The notes beneath the pieces were generated by a model that was not told where the DNA came from, ran no database searches, and saw only the letters and a list, made by a program, of their open reading frames with translations. A DNA stretch of 64,000 nucleotides. It comes from Adineta ricciae. Taxonomy: Eukaryota; Rotifera; Eurotatoria; Adinetida; Adinetidae. Location of the stretch: NCBI GenBank assembly GCA_905250025.1, contig CAJNOJ010000027.1:372001-436000 (forward strand), written 5' to 3'. Below, piece after piece: positions 36,478-51,455 of the stretch. A program made the translations under genes and the position numbers. Within the stretch, counting starts at the first letter, position 1. Every line of letters begins with the position of its first letter.

Positions 36478-38757
36478 TCAAACAGAGATCTCATAATGTT
36501 TATTAGGTGCGTGTGAATTATCTTTTTTTGAAGACGACTGAGACAGTAGTGGTTGTTTGGGATAATCAAAAGCAAATGATTGAAGTGGATGCGCTTGCCG
36601 ATAGGATTCTGTACGGAGCGTCATAGCACTAGTGGTGGATGCTGTATCACCTTGAAGATCACTATTGATTGTATTCATTCTCTTCGTATGATTAGTTTTT
36701 GCAAGATAATCATTAGGTGTGCCAGGAGTGGGTCGTTGACGATGACCATGAACATCGAAGATGTATTCTTCGTTCTCGTCCATGTTATCATAGGAATAAC
36801 GTGATGATAACGAAACATTTGATAGAGTTCGCGGAAGATTGGTCTTCGGTTTCGATTGAGTCTTGATCGGTTGAATTGGGGACGATGACGACGAGGATAA
36901 TTGCGAACTTGATGATGTTGGCTATGAATGAGACGATGAAATTCGATATTAGTTCTCAGCATGTTCAACGAGAGCTTACCTGCTGTTCAGGAATTTTTAT
37001 TGGTTTATGAGAAGACGGTTTTGTTCGATGTTTCGCGACTAAAAAGACCTCCTTGAGAAACTGTTAAGGAAGATAAGGAACGCAGATTTACCATTTTCAT
37101 CTAGTGGATTCACATGAATAGTAGGTTTTTGTTTTGTCGCTCCTCCATTTTCATCGCGTACAACTCTTTTCTTCTTTCGTTTGGGTCGTTTTTGTTCGTC
37201 TTCCTTAGTCACTTCGTAGACAACTTTTGTCGCAGTTTTCTTTGACGATTTCGTCTTGCCATTTGGCAGACGATAATTTTCATAGGCCATTTTTTCAAAT
37301 AGTGCAACATCGTACCGTTTAGGTTTAGGCGCTTTCAATTGAGGATATAAAGGTTGACATAGGAGATGCGCAAAATTTCGAATGAGCCCTTGCGTAAACA
37401 CATCGCCTTGCTGACGAAACTTTCCTGTGACTTGTTCATTTGTTGTGCGACCACGTGCAACAAGATACATATGAAATCCAGTTAGACCAAATATTGGTAT
37501 TGCCAAAAGGCCAACGAGTATCAGTAGAACAATGCAAATAATGAATCGATAGTCCGAAAAGACAGTGAACGTCGTTTTAGAAAGAACAGTTGTTGTTAAA
37601 ATATCAGTTTCACTCGTCGGAACTAGCGAATCATAGGCGTCAGTCACCAGGTTGGATGTGAGCACTTGCCGGTGACGACCATAAAGTACATAGTACAAAC
37701 AAAATACAAAAATGAATGTCATATGGACACAGAGTAAAAATAAAAATTGAAAGAAATAACGATAATTACGACGGCCTAAAGAATGAAAGGTCAACGAATA
37801 AAACAAGATCAAGTTCATTTTCATATGATTACATACCAACACAATTATTCAACCAAGGACAATGATGATCGAATGTCTAAAAGAAGATTTTGCAATGAAA
37901 AGTTCATGCTAAGGAATATCAATATGTTGTTCTATGCACAATTTTGTCAAAAATACATTTACGAAGGTAAATGGATCAGATTTCTATCTGTTACTCGATG
38001 TACAAGGTATCGAATAATGCATAAGGACGAAATCAAAACAATACAACTTTACATTTTATATGGTACTCGATCGTCAAAAAATCCATTGAAAGAGAATACT
38101 CGTCAATACGTTTCAACTTACATCAATACATCGTTCACAAATTGAGCAATGCGAACATCGTGGTGGTCGGAATAATTTACATGTTCGACAATATTTCATC
38201 TGAATGGGTCCTAAATTTAACAGACAGAAGTACAGAACAGCACTAACCAGATAGTTTTTACCTTCATTAATATAAACAAGTCGTGCTTGAGGTTCATATG
38301 CGTCATCGTCGTCGTCATCCGTATCAGTAGTTCCTTTTCGTTTCGATGGACGTACATAGAAGCTCACATCTGAATGTTCTTTTTGTGTAGATTGTTCGTA
38401 AACACCCTAAAAATCAATGCTTCCGTATTCATAATAAGATTTCATAGGAATATTCCTTACTGGATCCATATAAGTCGCAAGTATAAAATTGCCACATAGT
38501 AGCGCAAATAAAAAACAATGGAAAAGAAGCAATAAATAAAGTGATGGTAGAAGAATAATGATCTCTGGGAGAATACAGATCCAGTACGTAAACGAAGTGC
38601 TTAGAAGAAGTAGCCAAGCGAATAGAGCCGGAAGACGTTCCGTCGAACAAATTTTTTGCGGACGGCGATGATGAGATTTTAGTTTAGTCTTGACATCGAC
38701 ATCTGACACATGTGATGGTGTTGTCACCACTTGCTGTCGTGATGAGTGTGGTGACAT
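36478..38757 (-). CDS. ZDHHC5/8-like palmitoyltransferase
   Basis: DHHC protein S-acyltransferase that adds palmitate to cysteines of membrane proteins. The ATG at 38757 starts an Ser/His-rich head followed by [18 protein letters not shown] (helix 1), helix 2 and ATYMDP. After an acidic insert (TDTDDDDDD) comes [19 protein letters not shown], then across an intron of about 240 nt [20 protein letters not shown]; the DHHC codons are at 37859-37870. Helices 3 and 4 follow, then [20 protein letters not shown], the family's TTxE motif, and QVTGKFR, typical of ZDHHC5/8. The long cytoplasmic tail is Ser/Lys-rich and ends at 36478 after YEISV, which could be a PDZ ligand as in ZDHHC5/8. All zinc-binding cysteines seen are intact. 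Confidence 0.88.
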
Positions 38758-39950
<1,193 letters not shown>

Positions 39951-42318
39951 TCATAGAAAAACGTAATCATCGGAAAGAGAATGTACACGATCATCAGTAT
40001 TATCATTTAATGATCGACCGGCATCATCCCATGAGTCACGAAATGTGCTGTTATTTGTTGAAGTATTCACAAGAAAATGCTTTTTAGCTGTTGACAGTGG
40101 AGATGTATTACACGATGGCAATTTGGTGACGCGAAGGAAAACATCTTCGTCGTCATTCAACAATGGATAATCGGAATTGATCGTACGTGAGTGACTTTCT
40201 TGAAATGTTCCACGTTCGATTCGAAATATGGGACACGTACGACGATCACCGGACGCCACATGACAGATGTGACTCCACTAAAACAAGAAGAAAAGCACTA
40301 TCATCTCCGTTCGTTTACATCAACTAATCAGTTTGCTCTTTTTTTCCTGGAGCATCGCCTGATACTTCCTAACGAGCGGAAAACTATCGTTGATTTTCTG
40401 TGACTTTTATCTCTACTTTATCTAATGAGATCTCTTACCATTCATAGTGATAGATGGAAGAGCATATTTACCTGCGCACAAAACATTTCAAAATCAGCTT
40501 TATCACGACAATAGAATCCTAGGGTACAACTTGGATCCATCTTTTTCGCAGTTAACTTTTTCGGTGCCGTACACGAATAACTCTAGAGAAAAGAAAGACA
40601 ATGAGTGGACAACATCGAATACAAAATTGTTTTGTTTTACCGATGTATCAAACGTGTTATCTAAAACGTTCACTGTTGTTTGAATGAAATGTGGATCGAA
40701 ATTAATGAAACTGTCATCTTGGAAGCCAACGATATAAACCGCATGACGAGGACTTCCGCCAATAATTCCAACAGTTTGCGGTAGTTTGAGTGCATCTTTT
40801 AAGTAATTCTCATAGATCAGATCAAGTTCATTTAAACCTAATCTCAGTGGAACAAGGATTAGTACGGATGTCAACCAACGTGTCGATGGATCTGCTGTTC
40901 TTGACGTATCAAGCGATGTTCTTTTTGTAGTATTAGGATTTGATAAAGAATTACAACATAAATCATTGACATCTTGACGATAAACTAAGGAAAAAACATG
41001 AAAGTCTAAGTAGAGGATTGCTTTTTGAAGAGAAAACCCGTACTGATTGCATCTTGGCTAATGTAAACACGGAGTATTTCTGGAATTTGTTTGCTTTCAA
41101 TGGCAGCTTGAACTGCTTCTTTCAGACAGTGAGCGGCACTTACAGGTCCGAAAAAATCACCCGGTCGAATGCCGTGTGACGTGCCAAGTTCAACAATTCT
41201 ATTTGAATAGAATAAAAAGCTTTCTATAAGGATTGAGACGATGAAAATCTTACCTATGAATGCCTAATGGACACTTCGAATTTGGAAGATCTCCGAATAA
41301 TCGAATGATATCTGTATAGATTTGTTTGTATTGATTGATTCGATTTCCGTGTCGTGTGTAATCGATGGAATTTCGTTTTGGACCTTAAAAGTAACAAAAT
41401 AATCGAAGATTTCATTCAAGAACATGTCATACATTTCTCAGATATTTGGATGTTTGAATATCCTGTATTAAATGTATTCGTCATATGTACGAGTAATGTT
41501 TGAGCAAGTAACATTTGAGCGCAACGTATCATACAACCCCATCCACCATCCGAAGTAATGATATCTCCATTTCGAGAACTTATCAATGGTTCAAATTGTT
41601 TTCGATATGAAAAATAAATTCGTTGAGAAAATGCTTTCAAAAAATTTGCATATGAATGGTCAGATTGCGGACGAGGATTATCATCATGAGTTGTTACTAA
41701 CAAAGTAAATCAATTATTAGAGTTTTTTCAATTTCTATTTACCTTCTCTGCCATCATACTTCGTACCAAGAAAGTAGATCGGTGTTTCACTGGTACGAAA
41801 ATTCGGTCGCATTTTCACCACCCAACCTAAGAATAAAAAGACAATGAAGAGAAAATATGAATAGATTTGTGCTTAAACTTACGGTATTTCATATGATTCA
41901 GAGCTGCTGTTACTTTACTTTTGAGAAATTTGTTATTGCTGGATAATTCTTCATTCACAACTGTAGGTCCCACAGGTTCATTGGTTTGAGTGCGTTGACT
42001 GCTGATCGATGGACTTTTGATTATTGTCATCACAAAAAGATCATCGGAAGAAGATGGCGAACTATTTGAAGATCCATTCGGCATTGAAACTTTCAGAAAC
42101 GAAGAGGAAGTCGGCTTTGGACTGCTCGACACGACTGAAGACGATGTGGATGAAGGCGTTAAAGATCGGTCTTGATTCGAAGATGTAGATCTTGCATTAG
42201 CCATGTCAGGTGTAAGCAGATGTGTAGCTGATCGTGCACGATGACGTGGATTGATGAAACTAAATATACGATCATCCTCGCTGTTGAGCATTTTCGTTTT
42301 TGATGCTTTAAAAAACAT
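39951..42318 (-). CDS. ATG4-like autophagy cysteine protease (ATG4C/D type)
   Basis: Peptidase C54 that trims Atg8/LC3/GABARAP to expose glycine and later delipidates it. The N-terminal exon (from ATG 42318) encodes about 140 disordered Ser-rich residues before the family segment LNHMKYR..GWVVKMR. The catalytic Cys is in TSDGGWGCMIRCAQMLLAQ (codon 41533-41535). Further on are IGGSPRHAVYIVGF and the Asp-His pair in FDPHFIQ (40689-40697), then the C-terminal exon with TCPIFRIERG. The protein ends DYVFL, similar to the C-terminal LC3-interacting motif region of ATG4 paralogues. A long Ser-rich N-terminal head is typical of ATG4C/D and less so of A/B. Around eight introns of 45-60 nt. All catalytic residues are present. 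Confidence 0.88.
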
Positions 42319-42922
42319 GTCGATCGGAAGAGAAATCGATCAATTCTTGTTTATTTTCATGTGTTTACGCCATGCTCATCCTACACATATACACATCACA
42401 TCTCTAACGGTTGATTCGTAGAGACATTTGATCGAGCTGATAAAACAACGAAAGATGGCGCTGGTATTAAAATAAAGGTAAGTATATATATATACCGTAT
42501 GTATATTATCGATGTCAAAGCAAGATAATTACAAATGAATACACAAATACAAGTTAGGACGAGAGATCGATATCAAATGAGACGTTATGAACACGTCAAA
42601 TATAATTTAAAACATCGCCGTCGGCTTGCTGTGACTATATTTAAAAACGTTGATAGAGTTGAAAATTTTCTTCAATGAACACTACTTTTTTTCGAGCAAT
42701 TGTGAAAGAAAAGCACCTGAATGTGTGATATCAATGCGTTAATAATGTACTTGCACATCATTACTAAGAAACTACTTGCGTCGAAGCATTTGGAATTTAC
42801 ACTTTTATGTTTTTTTTTATAAGAGTTCATAAATTTCACATGTACGTCAAACCAGAAGCACCGACATTAAGAGGAATATAGTGTATCATTTTTATTTCTT
42901 CATGGCATACGATGACATAAGT
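42319..42922. other. intergenic region between ATG4-like and NWD1-like genes
   Basis: 600 nt with a TATATATATA run near 42485 and AT-rich sequence after. No gene seen. Confidence 0.45.
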
Positions 42923-45900
42923 TTACGCTCTGTCTATATCTGCTTGTTTATCATTGTTCTCTAGTTGTGCAGGATCCATTCGTGATTCTAATTGAAATTG
43001 TCGCCATTGTTTCAAAGCTGCAATGCTTGATGGTTCGAAACGATCAACAATGAGAAACATTTGCACAGCTCCATCTTCATAACCAACGACTAAGGCTTGT
43101 CCATCCTGTGTTGCCATCGCTTGGCGAACTTTAGCTGGACATTTCATATCCGCTATTTGTTGACCATCGATTGTGCGAAACACACGGATCGTTCGTTTGC
43201 CTTTGTTGTAATAGATGACATGTTTATTTGTCGGCGTAAAAAATGCGATCACATCATAAACACCTTCAGCAACTTTTCCAATTAATGTTCGAACAACTTT
43301 ACCATTTCGAAATTCGAAGATCTCAAGACCACCACGTGTTGGAGCGTAGAGACCATACTTACCATCAGAAGATATCTGACCACTCCATTTCGGAATTGTT
43401 AAATGAATCTACACAAGAGAGTAAAGAAAATTTACACAAGCTTCTGTTAAAAGAAATTCGAGAAGTTGACTTTGACCTATCACCTTACCTTTCTATCTCG
43501 AACATTGACAACAACACCTTTATCTGCATCGATCAATCCAATCAGATGTGCTTGTTTTGGAATAGTTACCATGGATATAATATCTTTATAGCCGCTATAA
43601 GTTAATTTAACATTGTGTATATGTTCACCAGTAATTGGATCATGTACAGAGAGAACATCGTTATTTTTCTTTTCTTCAATAAATAATAAGTAGGTGTCTT
43701 CGGCGGTACATATTGCTTTCTTAGGTTGAAGCATACGCTTGATGATATACGATCGTTCGTACACCATATCGCCGTCAGGTATAGCGTAAGTCACAGCTCG
43801 AATGGTTTGACCAAGCGGGTTGTTATTCGAATTTGCATTGTTCACTTGTGCTGGATTTGCTGCTGTGATCGGTTCGAAACTTAACACTAAAACCTGCAAA
43901 ATGTCAAATGAAAACATTTGTCGTCAATTACTGAAATCATTCTTTTACCATTGTTTCAGCTGTATGAAGGAATAATTGAAAGATATTCTTAATCTTTGTT
44001 GAAAATGTTATTCGGCGCTCTTCGACATCCCAAATAACGAAATTACCCGATTCAGCGGCTGCAGCAAACAAACCATTTGTGCACATTGCTGTACCTAAAC
44101 AAAATATGCATACATTGCTTCGTTTCTTCTCCGTATTTTCCCTCTAATTTACATTGATAGATTGATCCATGTGGACTGGCAATCAGTTGTCCTTTGATAA
44201 AACCTGTTTTCATATCAAACAGACATAGTTGTGTACGTGTCTGTGCCATAATAATTTGTGTATCAGTAGAAATATGCATAACTTCAATAGCTTTATCCAA
44301 CTGTGTGATTGAGATATCTTTTTCTCGTGCATTCTCTAAATTCCATACTTTGGTTGTCTTGTCCATACCAGTCGTGATGACATAGTTGTTTCCACTACTA
44401 CCCGATGATAAACCCTTAAGAACAAGGATTCGACCGAAATGTGAATCGAAGGACGCAACTAATTCTCCCCATTCGATTTCGAAGACGAAAACAGTGGACT
44501 TCACGCACGCTATACAATAGCTAAATGAAGAACAAGTCTGATCATCGTTGTAATAAATGTGGATGTAGTGATAATTAATTACCGGTTGTTATGTGAAAAC
44601 GCCGCTGTATATGTTAAACGTTTCGTGCCACTGATGATATTTCGGACACCTCCAGGTAATACACATGTTTTCCATAGATACGATCGAAATGAAAAGATTT
44701 TAAAGCCTTTGAAGGTGACTGCCATGAGATAGTTTTCATCGGCACTTAATATGAATGCAAATATGCTGAAAAGTAGAGTTATTGACATTCGTACAAGTCA
44801 CCATCGAAATAAGCTTACCGATCTTTGTTTTCGAATAACTGATGATCGAATGCCCAGATGCGTTCTGTTGTGTAATTGACTGGATGTGGCTTATTTATAT
44901 AAACTTCAACATTATTATCATTAATTTCACAGCAGGTATACATTCGACGTTTGTCGCGCGTTAATATCAATGCACTATGAATATTCTTATGGCCGCCCGT
45001 TAAGCAACGTGGTTCAGCACTATCATTAACATCTGCCGAAGAGTCAGAGTTCGCCACAAAACAATAATCGATCGTCATACGATCGCGAGCAACTTCTTGA
45101 TCAGCTTTGATTTCTTCCGAACGACACACAATTTCTACTTCGGGTCCGGGTAATAACTCAATTTGAATAATTTGATAGCGCGTTGGTTGAGTTGAGAGTA
45201 GTTCACCTCAAAAAGCAATTCCCATCCAAAGTGAACAGAACAAATGCGTTCTTCCTACCTTTATTCGTATACACTTGATACATTTGTGAAGTCCACAAAG
45301 CAAAATGTGCGTTACTCACTGCGGCACCTAACAATGGATCTGCTGGTTGTTGACCCGATGTTGGTTTTGGTTGATTTTTGCCTCCATTTCCGGGAACTTG
45401 ATAATCACGTAAGATATACTCTCCAGTTAATAGATTACATATAATATACTGATTACTGATTGTTGTTGTCACACAGTAACGCTGATCAGGTGCAACAGCT
45501 AAGTAAGTCATAATACCTTCGATTTTCGGATCGATAATTCTGACGATATCACCACTGGATAGATCGAAAACAATGAATTTATTCGATACTGTAAGAAGAT
45601 GTTGACCGGATGAGACAACTTCCAGACCGTAGACAGCGAATTGATGTGCTTCCAAGGAGTAAACTAATGGCCCACCTGGCGATGCTAATGTATTGAAAGC
45701 AGGTATAAGTCCCATATGATGAAGTCCAATATTTTCACATTGATCGATGAACGAAGCAATTTTTCGACATGACACATAGAATGGCAGAAGACGGCCGATG
45801 ATTTGACATGTTAAATTATTTGGATCAGCAGCTAAGACTGAACTTGACAAACGAAGTGCATCACTCATTAGTTTCACCTGAACAAGTCAGAAGACGAATA

Positions 45901-48900
45901 CTGGCAGCTTTAAATAGGTGCTTCTTACCTCTTTATCATGATTATATTCAAATGTACTTTCATAATCATAAATACAACTGTTCAGTGGCATGCAAGATAA
46001 TTTGGCATGAATAAAATCATAATTAAATAGAACATGATGATAGAGATCGTCGTCACGTTCCGACAGAATCAATTGAAACGGTAGTTCACTTAGTTTACGT
46101 AAATTGTATCGAATAGCTGATGAGCTGGCGTTCGCTCCCGCCGCTGCTGCGCCTTTATTAACGGTAAAGATCAATGGTTGTGCTGGCACTTTACGATCAG
46201 CTTCGCCGTCTGTTGAACTTAGATTAAACATACGTTTTTGATTATCCGTAAATTGAAATGGTTTCGGACGACCAGCCCATATACCAAGAAAATAATCGGC
46301 CATTTGAGAATGGTATCGGCGACGTTGATCTGGATTAGCTAGATACCGTTCATGTGAGACTAAATTCAAGACGATGTATCATTCAACACGGGCACTTTTT
46401 TAGTGTGTTTACCTTCCGCGAATTGCCGATGATACCAACTAACAACAGACACACCTTCGGCTTCTCGTTCAACTAAATAGTTCGGTACGTCATTTCGTAT
46501 ACGTGTCCATAACAATGGAGGAATTCGTCGAATTGGCGGTAAATGGTACTGATAAACGTCATTGAGAACAGTTTCATCTAATGATATCAGATCTTCTAAT
46601 TCTGCTTCACTTAAACCGGATCTCGATGCAGTTATATATGACAGAGCATGTTCGACTAAAATATGACCGTGCTGATTTTCGATACGTCCTAATAACTTAT
46701 TGATCGATGTGGAAACCGTTTTAGCTAAATCTTTCTCTTGAACTTTTGTATAAGATTTCCATAGTTTGATTTCATCAAAAACCAGTTTAACATACAATGG
46801 AATATTACACTCAGCTAATCGCTCGTGAACCAATGCCCTAAAATTTTCACTCAGATGAGTTTTGAAGATTAAGTAAAACAATGGCTTTACCATTGAATAT
46901 CTGTGATTGTTCGGTGTTGACGTGCTAACCAAGCTTTCAAAACAATTTTCCCCAGGTCTTCACCCAATGGTTTAATCTAGATCACGCAAAAAACAAAATC
47001 AAACCAAAGTTCTAAGCAAATACTGTATACTTGGACGAAATTCTCTGGACTATCAATGATATTCCGAAGTGTATTTAAAATATTAAATATTCCCGGTAAG
47101 GTCGAAACAATCTAAAGTGCAGTGAAGATTTTCAACTGGAAAAGTACTTCGTAATAGAATTCATACAAGTTTGACATGATTCGGTAATGTCGGTGGAAAC
47201 CATGACATTGAATGAGCACCATCAGCAGATGAGATTTGATCCAGGGAATCCAAAAATATACACAAAGGTTTATCACTCGGCGTTTTTTCCATCAAACGTT
47301 TGAAATAGTTGATTAGCTGAGACAACTCAGTCGGTATGGTATTCTCGGAAACTTGATAGAGAAAACATAATTGTTGGCAAATGTTTCGTAACAAGGGTCC
47401 AATCGATGAACTATCTGGTGTTGTGCCGAGAAATCGGACAACTCTTATCGGTGTGCAATGTCGTGTTGGAAACCATGAAGATGATTCGAAAGCGATCTTC
47501 GCTAACATACTCGATTTACCACAACCACCTTCGCCCCAAAGAACTAACGGCTGTTTGGATGAACCTTGAATGTAATTGCGAACACGCTCGAGAATATCAG
47601 TACGGCCTTGAAAATCCTGGCTGAAATTATTGACCACATGAAGTTGTTGAAGAATCTCCGTAAAAACTCTGCAAAGAAACAAATCTTCTTCTAGTGAATG
47701 AAGGGTTCATCTCATCCTACCGATTTGTCGGAAAAGTATTCTGTTTTCTTACGCCCTCATCAATCATGTCGACAATGCGCCGATAGAACGTCTCAATGAA
47801 ATCTTTCAAATAGTCGGCATGAACTGTCTTATTTAAACCATCATCGTCTGACCATTCGACTGTATATCGAATAATACTTGATTCAGGTAGAACGGCTGGC
47901 ACCTAGAGATAACAGAATAAAACTTATACTTTCATATAATTTTTCAACTTACCCGAACATCTCGCAAATCCGATAGCATATCTTGTGCTTCCATATCGAC
48001 CTTTTTCGATGCTATATCGATGAACTTCATCGAATGACGTAACAAATCGACATTGATGTTTTCAATATGACGAAAAAATGCCAACGTATGTTCAAGTTTA
48101 TCTTTCGCATTGATAATTCCTCGTACTACTTCTTGTTCAGTAACTGAATATTGAAACGATACGACCTCTTCGTTTTCGGTAAATTTTGTTCAACATTTCT
48201 TACCTGACCAATTGTATCGGTGGTTATCTTGCGCCGTAAATTTTCCTTGTTTAAATAATTCTAAAGCAGCAACACGTACAGCACGATTTAGTTTACCCAT
48301 TGTTTCCCACCAAGAACTTTGATCTTCTTCCATCAGTCGTGGATGTGCTCGATTCGTGAAATTTGTGAAAATTGAACTGACGGGTTGCAAACAAAATAAA
48401 CTTGGTATATTGTTCGAATCGAGTTTGTACCATTGATTGAGCAGGCGTGCATCTTCTTTACTAGAAACCGATATTACCATGCGAAATTCTTCTTCTTCAA
48501 TCTTTGTTGGCAACGGTCGATAGCCATATTTTTGACCGAGGAATACCTATGTACACGATATAGTCAGATAAGTTTGATTTCCGTTCGGAAACATTAATGG
48601 TTCTTCTTCAACGGAACAAAAGAATAGAAATTATATATTCATTTTTTAGATAAATCAATATTTGCTTTAACTAATCAATGTTTCTTTCTATTTATGAGCA
48701 AAAAAATTAACTTTTTCAATGTTATTCTCATACCACAAAGTTCGGTCCAACAGAAACTCTTTGGCAATTATCAATTTCTTGCATACATAATTCCGTTGTT
48801 TTATGATCGTCCGTTGCTTCATCGCGCACACCCCAACGCATATCCACGACTTGAAATTCTAACCCGTGCTTTTCTCGGCAATACTCTTTCAACTTGGGAT

Positions 48901-49118
48901 ATGTATGTTGCATCAACGAATTACGTTCCATACTCGTATCTAAGGAAACCTCGTAGAATATATTGTCTCTCGAAATCGAAGAAGAATTTACCGGTAAAAG
49001 TAGATGAGGTGAAGATACGAACGATTTTTGATGCAAGACTTGGTAGTCTGTCCAGTTTACCATAGAAAACATGCTGAAGAATTTCAGCTTGTTCTTCTGT
49101 ATATTCTTGTTCAGGCAT
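42923..49118 (-). CDS. NWD1/NWD2-like NACHT and WD-repeat protein
   Basis: Large STAND-type signalling ATPase of about 1,650 residues, more than ten exons. The N-terminal exon (ATG 49118) runs to a DUF4062-like domain: VRIFTSSTFTDTSMERN, HTYPKLKEYCREKHGLEFQV, VDMRWGVRDEATDDH and GPNFVVFLGQKYGYRPLP. A helical linker follows (48.5-47.7 kb). The NACHT core begins about 47680: Walker A GEGGCGKSS (about 47512-47540) and Walker B LCIFLDSLDQIS. A winged-helix/helical region (46.9-46.4 kb) leads to a C-terminal array of WD repeats (45.9-42.9 kb), including GMDKTTKVWNLENA. Nucleotide-binding residues look intact. Vertebrate NWD1 is linked to androgen receptor control and purinosomes; the invertebrate role is unknown. 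It shares a 990-nt divergent promoter region with the SR gene at 50107. Confidence 0.87.
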
Positions 49119-50106
49119 AGTGCTTCGTTATTGAATGTCCGAAAGAGTAAAAAAGAAAAGTTGTCGATGAATAAATACTACTTCTCTTTTCTTTTTTTCT
49201 TTCTTTCTCTGTTGTCAATCGTAATCACCTTATTAAATTTTCCTTGATAATGAGAAACAGAAAGCAAAAAACACCGGAGAGAACTCGCTGGTGATTTTCT
49301 CTTCAATGTTGTGTAATCAGCTGGAAGCAGTCACAGATCGTTCTGGAAAATTATCCTTTTCAGCGATGAGAATTTCAATTCCATGCCACGACAAATGATC
49401 GTTCCTGTCAACTAGCGACATCTTTACGAATTCTTATTTTCTCTTTTGTTTGAGAAAGCTTCAATGGGATTGATTCCTTTAGCAAATTTTATCACCGCCC
49501 CAGAGAAGAAACAAAAAAAAGGAAATAATGATGTCACTATCCAATTCATTTAGCCAATCTATAACCAGTTCTTTTTCATTCATTCGATGAATGTTTTTGT
49601 GTCATCAATAGTCACTTTTACATATTGCCGTGCGACTTTGTGATTTATTCATGGTAAAGTACTATCATGAAATTACCAGCGAAGAAAGAAAACAAATACA
49701 GTGGGGTAATTTCATCATCGACGAAAAATAGTAAGTTTCGTTGAAGAAAATTTTCGACCAGTTTATCTTGTCTCAAAGGTTGACCTTCATAATATGATTT
49801 TATTATTTTGTTTTTTTTTCAGGCACGAACGAATCACAAGTGATTTCATGAGCGACACGTTTCGATCCTTTTCCCTTTTTGTTTCATGGCCATACGTTTC
49901 GGATGCTTGATTCGATTGGTATGCGTGTATTTTGAAAAAAGTAAAGCAGTTAAATTTTGAGTGAATTTGGTATTCTGACAATGGCAGACAGTTGTCAATT
50001 GTAGAGAGATATGAGATAGAAGTAAACCATTCTTCATCAACGAGATTGATACGTAATAAATTCGATTGATGTTTCAGATAAATTTATTGAAAAAAAAAGA
50101 CAAACG
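49119..50106. other. divergent promoter region between NWD1-like and SR-protein genes
   Basis: About 990 nt. It is T-rich on the left (CTTTTT tracts) and more mixed in the middle. No convincing coding frame; an acceptor-like tract TTTTTTTTTTCAG ends at 49823 but no exon follows clearly. Confidence 0.45.
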
Positions 50107-51221
50107 ATGAGCCGAAACCAAAGCGAAAGTGCATCAAGATCTCGATCGAGATCAAAGTCACGCTCCCGATCATGTTCATTGTCATCAACTTCATCGTAAG
50201 ATTCTCATGTCTATATGAAAGACACGCGAAAAATGCATTGAATTTAAATAGGGGTCGTGCAGCAAAGGCCAAAGATTGGAATGGCGAATCAGGTTATCGT
50301 CTACACGTATCACCATTAAATCCGAAAACATCACGGCAAGATATTGAAAAAATATTTATGAAATTCGGAAAAATTAATGAAGTATGCTATCGCATCACGG
50401 ATATCTAGGTTTTTTTTTCTCAACTGAATGTAATTTGTATAGGTTTGGATGGCTACTAATCCACCGTGTTTTGCTTTTGTGAATTTTAAACATCGAGCTG
50501 ATGCTGAAGAAGCTATACGAGCTATGGATGGAAAGTAAGTTAACATGCTGATTGCATTCGTTAGGATTTTGTATGTTTTCTTTTCTTGTCTTAGATCGAT
50601 TGATAACTCGCGTATTGGTATATCATTTGCTCGTAAACGTACTGTTGGTGGTCGTCGTGGTGGTGGCTCTTTTGGTAATGGGGGTGATCGATATTCACGT
50701 GGAGACTATGATTCGTCACGAAATCGTCGACGATATTCTCCACGGCAATCGGACGATCGGCGCGATAGGTTTGTCTGATAATCCAGCTATTGTGAACAAG
50801 CAAAAGTTTGCGATGGTTTAGTTATAGAAGTTATGATCGACGACGACGCTATTCTCGATCACGTAGTCCAGTTAACAAGCGTGATTATCGCCAACGGTCG
50901 CGATCATCATCGCCAAGGTAAGTTGTTCTTGTTTTCTCGGAAATTTCCATTCATAAGGGGTTAATCGATACGATAAGATAGTCTCTATAGCAATGAGTGC
51001 GAGATAATACTCTTCACCAATCATACGATGTATTCAGTCAACTTTTTTTCTCTTAAATTTCATGCTTTTATTCGTTGTAGACCACGTCGTAATCGTCCAT
51101 CGTCAAGAGATCGATCACCGCAACAACAAGCTTCAAATGTTGTTCATAGGTAATTTGCTTACGATTAAACAACTTGTTCTTACAATTTCTCGACTTTAGA
51201 TTCGAAGAAAGTGACGATTAA
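50107..51221 (+). CDS. SR splicing factor, SRSF3/7-like, copy 1
   Basis: RNA-binding splicing regulator. It has an N-terminal Arg/Ser stretch ([16 protein letters not shown]), then one [23 protein letters not shown] (RNP2 region), [18 protein letters not shown] (RNP1; the VW.A.NPP.FAFV.F signature of SRSF3/SRSF7), ending GISFARKR, then a Gly-rich hinge and an RS-rich tail ([18 protein letters not shown]). Seven exons; introns mostly about 50 nt, one of 163 nt at 50918-51080. The product ends FEESDD. An N-terminal RS block before the RRM is unlike vertebrate SRSF3/7 and shared only in part with copy 2. It is followed 234 nt later by the paralogue on the same strand. Confidence 0.88.
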
Positions 51222-51455
51222 TCAACCAATTATTCAATCCACGAATTAAATGATTTGTTTTGGAATCTGTAAAGAAAAAAGACATAAATCAATTTCATTA
51301 TCAGTTCTTCTGTTGTCGCTTTTTCCTTCTTGTTTAACTAAATGATGTCTTGCTAAACAAATTCTCTTGTGTATTGTACCAAGTTTGACTAGTGTTTATT
51401 TGTTGTTCTAGATTATCTTCAATTTCGTTTGAAATTTATCCAGAAAATTCACAGC

